From contig NZ_JACB01000035.1 in assembly GCF_000520975.1 (NCBI RefSeq), forward strand, positions 1 to 64,000: a stretch of 64,000 nucleotides of DNA. The letters are read 5' to 3'. Source of the DNA: Aquimarina megaterium XH134 (GTDB taxonomy: Bacteria; Bacteroidota; Bacteroidia; Flavobacteriales; Flavobacteriaceae). The position numbers were made by a program, and so were the translations under genes. This document shows, in pieces, positions 26,243 through 36,300 of this stretch (positions within the stretch are counted from its first letter, which is position 1; the number at the start of each line of letters is the position of its first letter). The notes under the pieces were generated by a model. The model made no database searches. It saw nothing but the letters and a program-made list of their open reading frames with translations, and was not told the DNA's origin.

Positions 26243-26266
26243 ATTTGTTGGTTTAAACCAACAAAT
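26243..26266. repeat. 24-bp perfect palindrome
   Basis: ATTTGTTGGTTT is followed by its exact complement, centred on the 146-bp gap between the GRAM-like gene and the next gene. It may be a dimeric regulator site or an mRNA hairpin. There is no T-run, so it is not a typical terminator. Confidence 0.5.
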
Positions 26267-26317
26267 AATCAAGGTTGCATTTAAATAAAACGATTATAAA
26301 ATTGTAGGAAACTAAAC

Positions 26318-26662
26318 ATGGCGAGAAAAATTGAAATAACCACAGAGAAAACTCTTAACAAAGAAGTATTAAAAGATTATCTAAACATGATGTTTTCTTC
26401 TTTTGGATATGAGGTGTATCTAAGTTCCTTGATAGGAGCAGATGTTGTTATTAAGAAGAATAACTGGATAGGTGCTTCTGTTAAGTTGAAAACTAAATCT
26501 GATAAAAACTATATAGTAATAAGTGGGTTTTCGCCATCAACAATGGCAAGAATACTAGTCTCTGGTATTCTTCCCATCTTAATATTATTACCAAAATGGT
26601 TACGATTTGAAAAAGAAATAGAAAGTATAATTAAAGAGGATCAAGCAATTTTTAATACATGA
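26318..26662 (+). CDS. Small membrane-anchored protein of unknown function
   Basis: The protein has 114 residues. One hydrophobic segment lies near the C-terminus (about 79-93, ILVSGILPILILLP). The front part contains NNWIGASVKLKTKSDKNYIVISG, which is similar to KGNKIGASLSLNWKKQHSGD in the next gene, so the two may be distant paralogues. No family is recognised. Confidence 0.7.
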   Translation: MARKIEITTEKTLNKEVLKDYLNMMFSSFGYEVYLSSLIGADVVIKKNNWIGASVKLKTKSDKNYIVISGFSPSTMARILVSGILPILILLPKWLRFEKEIESIIKEDQAIFNT

Positions 26663-26672
26663 ATAATAGCAA

Positions 26673-27194
26673 ATGGTTTATAAATTAAATACAGAAAATG
26701 TAAATGCAGCAAAAGAAGAAATAAAAGAATTTGTTTCTGGATTAGCAGCTAAGTTAGATAATAATTTTGGAGATGAATATATAGTTTCTTTAGGGAAAGA
26801 CACCGAAATAGAAGACGATTGGAGTTATGACATAAAAATAAGAAAAGGAAATAAAATCGGTGCTTCATTATCTCTAAATTGGAAGAAACAACATTCTGGT
26901 GATCTAAATATAGAGATTTCAGAATCTACAAAGATTGGTAGTTTCTTGATGTATGCTATAGTTTTTCCTTTTATGCTTATAGGTGCTTATATGGGAGCTA
27001 ATCATATAGCACCATTAGATTTTTTACCAGGTTATAAATTGGCAGGAGCTTTGGGAGGAGTTATAGCTCTTATTCCAGGAATGATTTTGATGACTCTTAT
27101 TAAATCGATTATACTTAAAAAATATAAAGAGGAGAATGCAAATCTTATGAAAAAAGTACTAAGTACAACGGGTAATACATTTCAGAAAATTTAA
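26673..27194 (+). CDS. Two-helix membrane protein of unknown function
   Basis: The protein has 173 residues. A soluble N-terminal half contains the IGASLSL motif shared with the previous gene. Two membrane segments follow at about 92-110 and 126-147, and a short charged tail. The gap to the previous gene is 10 bp, so the two are probably translated together. Function unknown. Confidence 0.75.
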   Translation: MVYKLNTENVNAAKEEIKEFVSGLAAKLDNNFGDEYIVSLGKDTEIEDDWSYDIKIRKGNKIGASLSLNWKKQHSGDLNIEISESTKIGSFLMYAIVFPFMLIGAYMGANHIAPLDFLPGYKLAGALGGVIALIPGMILMTLIKSIILKKYKEENANLMKKVLSTTGNTFQKI

Positions 27195-27195
27195 T

Positions 27196-27837
27196 ATGAA
27201 AATAGTTATAAAATTTTTTATCGGATTTGTTATTTTTTTGGTACTAGGAGCAATCATTCTTGGTGTTATAGCAAATGAACAGGATGGAGCAAGACAGCAT
27301 TTTAGATTGTTTAATACCAGTGAAGAGCAAAAGTCAGTTACTTTTGAGATGATTTATGAAGATGGTACACCAAGTGATGTTTGGGCAATAAACGAAATAA
27401 TTGATCCAGGAAATACTACAAATGGAAAACTCCTCCCCGGGACTTATTTGGTTAAAATATGGGATCATGAAGAAGTACTGGAAAACGAATTTGAATTTTC
27501 ATTTAGTTTACCTAATCCAGAAGAATCAAACTATAATTATTACAGGTTTGATATAGCTATGGATAAAGATTTTAGAGTTGTAAATATGGCAGCAGCTTAT
27601 GAAGGGAGCTCGCTGGCCAATACGATGTCTAAAGCAGTAGGGGCACATCAAGATGAAATTTTGATAGTAGAGACTTACATGGGAAACAGGCCTTTTTTAA
27701 TTCCAGAAAGTTATACAGATCGCACATTTATTGATGTGTATGAGGATATGCCTAATCGAATTAAATACGGAGAATTAATTTATAGATTAGAAATTGTAGG
27801 TGTCGATAGTAAAACAGCTAATGAAACAATAAAATAA
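27196..27837 (+). CDS. Membrane-anchored protein of unknown function
   Basis: The protein has 213 residues. An N-terminal membrane anchor (about 6-26) is followed by a soluble domain that probably faces the periplasm and begins with NEQDGARQHFRLFNTSEEQK. It starts 1 bp after the previous gene's stop. Strands such as YLVKIWDHEEVLENEFEFS suggest a beta-rich domain. I do not recognise it. It is the last gene of the cluster. Confidence 0.75.
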   Translation: MKIVIKFFIGFVIFLVLGAIILGVIANEQDGARQHFRLFNTSEEQKSVTFEMIYEDGTPSDVWAINEIIDPGNTTNGKLLPGTYLVKIWDHEEVLENEFEFSFSLPNPEESNYNYYRFDIAMDKDFRVVNMAAAYEGSSLANTMSKAVGAHQDEILIVETYMGNRPFLIPESYTDRTFIDVYEDMPNRIKYGELIYRLEIVGVDSKTANETIK

Positions 27838-27971
27838 TTATGAGTTAAGAAGTAACCAAACTCATGTTGTATTGTTTTGAATGTTAAAAATATAGATGAG
27901 CACAGAAGTATAAAAATAGAGTTATACTTTGTAGTTTACCTTCTGTGCTAGATCTTAATGTGTTATGCTGA

Positions 27972-28109
27972 TTACTTTTTACTTAATAATGTATCGATTT
28001 CGAGATATTTTTCTTTGATGATGCTAAGCCCAAATCGGTCTGCCACAGCAGATAAAAAACCTAAAGCAATACTTACTCTTAGAAAGAGTTAGATATTGAT
28101 AATCTTCAT
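27972..28109 (-). pseudogene. DoxX-family remnant downstream of the AhpD-like gene
   Basis: On the minus strand, 46 codons read MKIINI, a TAA stop, then LFLRVSIALGFLSAVADRFG, which is the characteristic start of Flavobacteriaceae DoxX proteins. After FGL the sequence jumps to SIIKEKYLEIDTLLSKK and a stop, so the body of the gene (usually about 120 codons more) is gone. DoxX and AhpD-like genes are often together, and this remnant lies 22 bp after the stop of the AhpD-like gene. The gene was probably lost by an internal deletion. Confidence 0.6.
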
Positions 28110-28131
28110 TGATATAAAAATTTAATTCTTT

Positions 28132-28578
28132 TTAAGAAGGTATTGGAGTCATTAAAGTAGCTCTTCCTATTCTATTCCATACATTGATACAACAAATTGC
28201 CATAATAATGTCTGCCACTTTTTTTTCACCAAAAAGATGAATGGCTTTTTGATATAACTCATCACTTAATCCATCTGCAGAAATATGTGTTATTTCTTCT
28301 GTCATTTCCAGGATGACTTGTTCCTCTTCAGTAAAAAAAGGAGATTCTCTCCAAAAAGGCAAAGCATGTATGCGATATTGTTTTTCTCCTTGATTAACAG
28401 CTTCCTGAATATGCATTTGCACACAGTAGGCACAACCATTAATTTGTGAAGCCCTAATTTCTATCAATAAAAACTCTAAGTCAGATAATGAACTTTTTTT
28501 GATATCATCATAAAGTGCCAAAATAGGCTTGTAGGCATTTGGATTAACCTCACTAATATCGATCCGATCTTTTTTCAT
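28132..28578 (-). CDS. AhpD-like carboxymuconolactone-decarboxylase-fold protein
   Basis: The protein has 148 residues. The redox motif is G-C-A-Y-C-V-Q-M-H near residues 48-56, the AhpD-type CxxC with a following His. The helical pattern and the ending IIMAICCINVWNRIGRATLM fit the family. Such proteins reduce peroxides or handle organic radicals in the cytosol. The partner DoxX gene downstream is broken, so an oxidation-protection pair has been reduced to one member. Confidence 0.9.
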   Translation of the reverse strand: MKKDRIDISEVNPNAYKPILALYDDIKKSSLSDLEFLLIEIRASQINGCAYCVQMHIQEAVNQGEKQYRIHALPFWRESPFFTEEEQVILEMTEEITHISADGLSDELYQKAIHLFGEKKVADIIMAICCINVWNRIGRATLMTPIPS

Positions 28579-28891
28579 GTCATTGATTTTATTTGCTTAA
28601 GACAAAATTCAATATATAAGATGACTAAAAAAATAATCTAGATTAAGAAATGCATTATGAGTATGACTAAAAACGAATACTAGAAGAAACGTTACGGATA
28701 ATAAGTTGACGTTTATAATTTTGCTCCCCCTGCTACCTTTATAGAGTAATTGTATAGTAGTGTTCTTTGGCTCTTAAAATTTGTTGAATAATGAATTTAG
28801 TGTTTTGTTAAGATTTATTTAACCAAAATTTACCAAAGAAAAATGCTTCTTTGCCGTTTCCATACAAACAAAAAAACGAAAAATCCTTACA
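28579..28891. other. 313-bp intergenic region between divergent genes
   Basis: It holds the start regions of the AhpD-like gene (minus) and the fasciclin gene (plus). TAATTTTG at 28716-28723 fits a -7 box on the plus strand, but no TTG lies at the right distance. I see no gene in it. Confidence 0.4.
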
Positions 28892-29488
28892 ATGAAAATT
28901 AGAAATGTATTACCAGTTTTTGCTTTATCCGGATTGTTATTACTGACCGCCTGTAGTGAAACGAAAAATGATAGGACTACACAAAACGAAAAATTAATAG
29001 CACAGAATGTAACACCTTCGGAAACTATTAAAGAAAAACTACCCACTATACTCGAATTTGCTTCTATGGATAAAGGGTTTTCTACACTCACATCTGCAAT
29101 TAAAGTGACCGAATTAGCAAAATCACTAGAGGATAATGGTTCGTTTACCATATTTGCCCCGGTAAATTTAGCTTTCGATAAATTAAACCCGATCACATTA
29201 GAAAAATTGCTAAAACCAGAAAATAAAGAGCAATTAAAAGCTATTTTGAATTGTCATATCATACCTAATGTAATTACAAAAGAAGATATTGTTATTGCGA
29301 TTAATGAAGGTAACGGAAGTGTAAAATTAAAAACAATAGGAGGAACATTATTGACTGCAACAATGAAAGGGGATAGAGTTTTTCTTATCGATAAAATGGG
29401 TAATGGAGGTAATCTGGTGACTACAGATGTTAAGGCATCTAATGGACTTATCCATACCATAGATGCAGTAATGATGCCCAAGAAATAA
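28892..29488 (+). CDS. Fasciclin-domain lipoprotein
   Basis: The protein has 198 residues. The lipobox LLTAC at 17-21 marks a lipoprotein. A single FAS1 domain spans about 48-196, with GSFTIFAPVNLAFDKL and the closing ASNGLIHTIDAVMMP motifs. FAS1 domains mediate adhesion or protein-protein contacts at the cell surface. A good terminator follows. Confidence 0.92.
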   Translation: MKIRNVLPVFALSGLLLLTACSETKNDRTTQNEKLIAQNVTPSETIKEKLPTILEFASMDKGFSTLTSAIKVTELAKSLEDNGSFTIFAPVNLAFDKLNPITLEKLLKPENKEQLKAILNCHIIPNVITKEDIVIAINEGNGSVKLKTIGGTLLTATMKGDRVFLIDKMGNGGNLVTTDVKASNGLIHTIDAVMMPKK

Positions 29489-29513
29489 AATTACATCTTT
29501 ATAATATTTCTAG

Positions 29514-29547
29514 ACCTGTCGGTTTAAAACCAGGCAGGTTTTTTTTT
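29514..29547 (+). terminator. Terminator of the fasciclin gene
   Basis: ACCTG (29514-29518) and CAGGT (29535-29539) close a stem extended by GGTTT/AAACC, followed by nine T on the plus strand. The T-run meets the stop codon of the convergent TIGR02117 gene. Confidence 0.75.
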
Positions 29548-30208
29548 ATCTATCAGATTGATTTTTATGCATGCCCAGTAATCCAAAATCAAAGGGTGTC
29601 CATAAACACGCTTTTATATCGCTTTGTTTCAATCCGGTGTTGACCCAACTATTACAAGTGTTAAAGCATGTATAATTTCCTGTAGCCTCATAAAAGTCAT
29701 CGTTTTTGTAATACCCTAAACCGGGTAATACTATCTTTTTGTTTTCACTATTTAGTCTAAAAGTAGCAGAGATATATTGGTTTATTTTTGTGAGTTGTTT
29801 TTGATTGACTCTTAGAGCTACCCAATCCTCTTGCATAGAAGAATGCCTGGTAACATGTAATAAGGTCGGAGTATTAAGAAATAAAGCTTGAAATCCATTA
29901 ACAAATGTAAGATCAGCCCATAATGGAGTTTCGACATAAAAGTTTTTATCGCCCCAGCCAAATGAGAAATATTGTGCCTGAGGAGTATCTAACTGATCTT
30001 CTAATACACTAGTATTTAGGTCGTTTTTGGCAATGATAATTTCTAAATGAACACCATTAGAGCTCAGGTAAACAGTATGATTTTTTTCTTCGCTATCTTG
30101 TTTTCCATTTACTGGAATATAGGTTAATACCAAAGATATGATAAGATATAATGCCGGGAGTATTAAAATGATCCCAATGTATTTAAATATCTTTTTGATT
30201 ATCCTCAT
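29546..30208 (-). CDS. TIGR02117 / DUF2459 family membrane-anchored protein
   Basis: The protein has 220 residues. An N-terminal membrane anchor (about 10-31) precedes a periplasmic domain with the family marks SNGVHLEII, FGWGDKNFYVETPLWADL and NYTCFNTCNSWVN followed by LWTPFDFGLL. The function of this family is unknown; two conserved cysteines and a His/Asp set suggest an enzyme. It is 98 bp downstream of the giant alpha-2-macroglobulin gene in the same direction, so co-transcription is possible. Confidence 0.88.
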   Translation of the reverse strand: MRIIKKIFKYIGIILILPALYLIISLVLTYIPVNGKQDSEEKNHTVYLSSNGVHLEIIIAKNDLNTSVLEDQLDTPQAQYFSFGWGDKNFYVETPLWADLTFVNGFQALFLNTPTLLHVTRHSSMQEDWVALRVNQKQLTKINQYISATFRLNSENKKIVLPGLGYYKNDDFYEATGNYTCFNTCNSWVNTGLKQSDIKACLWTPFDFGLLGMHKNQSDR

Positions 30209-30306
30209 AAGATAAAGTCTGAATATTAGTTAGTCTTCTTCAAGAATACCAAACTGTACTCGGTAAACTTGGAGAAGACTAAAATAATTAAAAGAAATGT
30301 ATTATT

Positions 30307-33300
30307 CTATTTGATGGTTACTCTGATTCCTTCAGAATGACTAGAGAATTCTGGGGCATACATACTTTGTATCGTGGTGATACCATTAGAAAAATCTCCT
30401 TTATTATTGACACGAAGGTCATACTCAAAAACATATACTCCTTTGGGTAAATAGTCAAAGAAAAAGTTTGTAGAAGCATCTTTCGTACTTTCATAATATC
30501 CTAAACCATCTTGCCATTTGTATTGTGAGATTACATTGATGGGTTCTAAACCAGATGCTCTCATATCTTTCATATGAACGAACTCCATTGCACGATCAGA
30601 TCTCAATTCGATACGTACTCTTATCAGATCACCTAATTCTAGCTTAGTTTTTGAAGTAATTTCTGTAATTTCTTCACCCGTATCTGTATTCTTCTTTAGG
30701 AACAATTTTTTCTTTAAAGAGAGTGGTGTTTTTGCCGAAGTGATTTTGTCTAGCTCTTCAAAATATTGCCAGTATAAAGCTCCCCAGGCAATACCTTTTC
30801 CTTTTTTAGAGATTTTGGCAGTTGCCATATTAGGTTTTATTTCATTACCATTCCAGGAGGTTTTAAAATACCCTGTTCCAGCTTCGACTTTTACATCTTC
30901 CATTTTACCCGGATCGATTTTTTGATCTCCTAATACGATATCTACCATATCGGTTACCGATAACCAATCACTACCTTGTAGTAATAATGCATATACAGCA
31001 TCAGAAGTAGCTTTAGTGGTTTTCCAACGATTGGTTTGTTTGTTTTTAAGTAACCAGATTTTTAGATTATCAACAATTTCGGTTCGTTTAGGTTCTGCTT
31101 CCACTTCAGAAAAGACTTCAATCATTAAAGATTGAGTTTCAATTGGAGCCTGATACCAGAACCAACTTGCTGTATTAGATTTCCAATACATTCCTAATTC
31201 TTCACTAGATATACTTTTTTCGTCTAGTGATCTTATGATTTTATTAGCTGTTGCACTATCATCGTTTCGGTGTGTTATTAAGGCTAACATTCCCTGTGCA
31301 TACAAACTCTGATTTAACCAGTATTTTTTGGATTGTCCAAGATAGTAGTTCCAAGCCTCGTTAGTATTTTTTGGCCTTTTGATATTGGTAAAGAAACTAC
31401 GCATATACAAATAATGAATCTGAGTATAGCTTAAATGATTTTTATTAATATCAATCTTGTTTTTTTCACAATACCGTTTAAGTTCTTTGTATTCTTTTAC
31501 AAACTCTGCATCCAGAAAACGAACTGCATTTTGTAGCATAGTCGAAGTATCTCTATCATATTGAGTAACACCTAATTTTTTTAGATGTCCGAAACCTGTG
31601 GCAATATGTTGCGTGATGAATCTGTTTTCTCTTCCTCCCTGAAACCATGGGAACCCACCAGAACCATACTGCATTTGTTTTAATTTGTTTAATGCAGATT
31701 GTAGTTCATTATTCATTTTATTAAGATCAAACAGTAAAGCAATTCGTTTCTTTTGTTCGGTTTCGCTTTGTGCATCACGTAACCAAGGTGTTTCCTGAAT
31801 CATCAGGGATTTTAATTCATGGTTTTTTTCAAGATTACTTAGTAGGGCATCGCTAGATTTCCATTGATTAAATACTTCCTGAATTCTAGGATTAGAGTTA
31901 GCGATATGGCTAGCTAAGGTATTTGCATAATACCTCGAAAATGTTTGCTCTGCACATTCATATGGATACTCCATAAGGTAGGGTAGTGCCTGTACGGCGT
32001 ACCAAGCTGGATTAGAAGTCATCTCCAGAGTAAGCTTATGGTGTTTTAATGTACTAGAGGTGTTATCTTTTAATTTATCTAGTGTAAATGTCTTTGTTTG
32101 ATCAGAACGAATCCACATTGGTAACGTCTCGGTAACCAACATTCGATTACTTAATACCGGAAGTACATTTTGTTCGCCATCAGAGAAATCTCCTGCTTTT
32201 GCTATGATTTTATATTGAACAGTCTGTACATCATCGGGAATCTGAAGCTCCCAGGATACATTAGTGTTTCCTTTGGCTTTTACCATAAAGTCTAGACGAG
32301 CATTATTGTTTTGAAGCTTGGTATCTATCACTTTATTGGTTAACGCATCAAATAATTGTAACTCTACAATACCATTAAGATCTTTGGTAGCAAGATTTGA
32401 TATTTTAGAACTTAATACAATCTTATCGCCTTCTCGTAAAAATCTGGGTGGATTAGGAAGAATCATTAACTCTTTTTGAGTTACTGTTTCTAAAGTTGTT
32501 GTTGCTGCATTTAGCCCTTTGGTATGTGATAGAAGCTGTAATTTCCATTTTGTTAATGCCTCTGGAGCGGTAAAATTAAAACTTACATTACCTTCTGCAT
32601 CGGTGGTTAATTGCGGAAAGAAAAAAGCAGTTTCCTGTAGGTTTTTTCGAATTTTAACACCTTCAAGAGATTGCTGTTCTTGTTGTTTTTGTTCTTGTTG
32701 TTTTCCTGCTCTACTTTCTTCCTTGTCTTTCTCGACAATATCGCCAGCAACTCCGGCAACTCCATCATCGGCATTAAATTCTGCTTCTTCCATTACTTCA
32801 TTGGCAACGGCAGATTTGGCAGCAGATCTTTTCATCATTGGTGCAGGAGCACCACTCTCCATAATATCGTAATTTCTATTTCTTCCAAAATATTGTTGCC
32901 CAAAGTATAAACCATACCAGTTTAGTTGATCATACCCCTGGCTACTATAATGATATGATGGATTATTGTGGTTTTGTAATCTAAACGTGAGCACTCCAAA
33001 ACTCTGCGTAGCATGTCGTTTGCTCTGCGTATAATATGTAGGGCGATTGATGGGATCAAAATACCACTGATGAGGTCTGAACTGATCTAAAGAAGCATCA
33101 TACATACTTGCTAATAGTTCTGCACTTACCTTATCACCTTTAGGGCCTTTGATCGTAAAACTCCAGGTTTCCTGTTGACCAGGAAGTAATTTGTCTCTAA
33201 AGGTTTTGGTTTCTATACTAAGCTCTGTAGCTTCATAAGGTACAGGAATTATTATTGCTCCGCTCTGGTATCCATTGTAATTTAGGTAGCTGTACCCTAT

Positions 33301-36300
33301 TGAAAATCCTCCCAAATCTTCTTTTGTTACTGGAATTCTAATAGTTTTACTATTCTTCGAGAGCTTAATAATTTTGGTTTCGATAATAGTATGGTTCTTC
33401 TCAATGTCTACTGTAATTGTTATATCTTCTGAGGCAGAACTAAACTTAACAATTGCTTCATCTCCGATTTTATAGTTCGATTTATTGGTAGTGACCTCAA
33501 ACAATTGCTGATCACTAATATTTTTGTCTTCCAGACTATATAGGGTAATGTATTGGATATCCTTTACATCCTGACCGAATCGATCTTTGGTATTTAATTC
33601 GATAACATATTTACCAGACTCCCACTTTTTGATGTTACCTAAAGAAAGTTGTTGTGTTCCTGTTTCATTTTCTTTTGTCGATGCAGTATTAAACGGTTTA
33701 TTCAGTACCATATTTCCTTTATCCCATTTTCGATAATCATGCTCATTTTTAAAAGCATCATGTGGGAATAATTCTTCAAATTTTTCTTTTTTGAAACCTT
33801 CATAATCAGGCGCTTTCCATGGGCGAATTCGCATAGGTTTTTTAGGAGCTTTCAATTTGTAAACCTTAATTGTTCCTGCTGTAGCAACAGACTCATTATT
33901 TAGGTTAATGGTGGTTATCGTAAGTGTGTTGTCTTTTTGTGTTTTATCAATCTTATCTTTGATCGTAATAGCAGCGGTCAACGCGTGATATCCTACATTA
34001 ACTATTGTTGTAGTACTACGTGTTTCTCCGTTTATATCGATTACATCTGCTGTAACCTCGTAATTAAAAATTGGTAAATCCTCTTTAGATACCCCTAGAT
34101 CAGGAAGTGCTTTAAAATTAATATTGTACTCTCCTTTTTCGTCGGTTATGGTTTCTCCATGGGTAATTTCCTGAGGCTCTACTGTATGTCTTGGGTACCA
34201 ATAGCACCAACGAGGGTATTGTACTTTACGATGTACCCGATACACTACTTTGGCATCGGTAATTGCACTACCAGCATAAGCTGTGGCAACTCCGGTAAGT
34301 TTTATTTCATCATTAACTTTATAGGTTTCTTTAACTGGATTAAATTTAGTTTCAAATTTAGGTCGTTTATACTCTTCGACAGAAAAAGAAGTACTGTGGT
34401 AATTATTAGTTTGTATAGTATACACTCCAGTAAGTCCAGAAGAAGGAACTATAAACTCACCGCTAAAGGATCCATAATCATTCGTTCTAAAGTTTAACGT
34501 TTTTACATCTTGTCCGTTTACATCTTTTAGTGTAGCAAAAGTGGACTGATTGGGTAATACTTTAAATTCTTCTTTGCCATCAGAAGACATCATAATTCCT
34601 TTAAAATATACGGTTTGTCCAGGTCTGTAAATACTGCGATCTGTAAATAGAAAAGTGGTAGTATTTGTTTTGGTGCTATAATCTGGTTTATATGATTGAT
34701 TTAGATAGTACCCTTCAAATCTAGCTACATCTTTCTCATGCGAAACAGTAATACTAACATCATAGTGATATGTATTTACTGTTAAATAAGCCTGACCCTT
34801 GGCATCGGTAATTAAGGTTTTATCTAATTTGTTGCCATACCCTCTTTGATTATTTGTTTTTAAATGTATTTTGGCATTGGCAATGGGTGCTCCATTATTA
34901 CGATCTAAAACCTGAAATATAGATTTTTCTGGAGTTCTGTTTTCTGTTAATGCTAAATTACTAACCTGGGTATTTCCGTAAGAAAACAAACTTTTTTGAG
35001 AAAGATCTTTTGATATCGTTGCTAAAATAAGATAAGAGTCTTGTTCTAATTCTGGTAACAATACTTCAGTAGTATGAGTCTGATAATCATGTTCATCGCA
35101 AATTTCTGCTTCCCATGTTTTAGTTGCCTTTAAGGAACTCAGGAATTTGATCTGATCTGGAGTTTTGTATAATTTATTTAAGTCTTTTAATTGTTTAGGA
35201 GTAATTTTAAAAGCGTTAAAATAAAGTTTATTCAGGTTTTTATATGTGATTAGTAATCTGCCCGGTTTTTGTATTGGAACGTATTTTTCGGTTTTGATGT
35301 TTAACTCGGTATGAAGTATCTGGCTTTTTAATGCTTCACATTGGTTGGCTCCTCTCGAATCTGGGAACTTCTTAATTGTAGCATCACATATCTCTAAGGC
35401 TTCTTTTAATTTCCAGCGATGGGTTTCGTTTTCTTCTGGGATATACGTATCAGCATATTCTTTATATAAATTTGCAATTTGATAATCGTATAAAGCTGAG
35501 GCACTATGAGTTGCAAATTTCTTTTTTTCTGATTGTAAACATTCGAGTAAAACAGTTTTTTTGTCGCCAAAAACAGCATTTTCTGATACAAATTTTATGC
35601 GCTCTATATTTACTTCGATCAAAGCATCTGGTGCTTTGTCTCTTGCATGAAATTTTATTAAATCTTGAAATAGCTTTAAAGCATTAAACTGTAGTGATAA
35701 TGAGTCTTTGGTTTCTATTTTTAATGACGAAAAAACAGTGTGCTCCTGTAAATATTTTTTATCATTTATAGTAAAAGCATACGAAGGTTTGGTGATATTG
35801 GTTTCTGAGGTTTTATAGAAATCTAAAGCATTATGAGCTAAAAAATCGTATAGTGTAGGGCGATATTTTTTAGAATCGGTAGCGGTTTGTAAGATTTGAT
35901 CAAACCTATTAAGATTTGTTTGCTGGGCCAAAACTCCATTTTTAAGAGATTTTTGGTAGTAAAGATGTGTTTCTGCAAATAATGTTTCTAGATCCCAGGT
36001 TCTAAAATCTTCGGTATCAACTTTTTCTGAAGTTTGAGTTCTATTGTAGAATTTCCATCGATTTTGTTGAAAATACTGCCAGTATAAGTTGGCAAGAACG
36101 CTTTCTAGGATATTTCTTTTAGGAAACTCGCTATTTTTAATATCGCTTTTCAAGTTTTTGATAATGGTAAGTTGTGCGTTTTCTTCTAGAGTAAGCATAT
36201 ACTTTGCCTTATGAAGAAAAGCTTTAATTACCTGGTTATCATTATTTTCTTTTTTCGCTTTAGTATATATAGTTTCAACTACTTCCAAAGCAGATTTTGG

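Noticed and set aside
27896-27953. GCACAGAAG ... CTTCTGTGC inverted repeat after the unknown cluster
   Set aside because: The loop is about 30 nt and no T-run follows. Too weak to list as a terminator.
34159-34497. 112-codon plus-strand frame opposite the macroglobulin gene
   Set aside because: Antisense to macroglobulin beta domains and without a promoter. A shadow.
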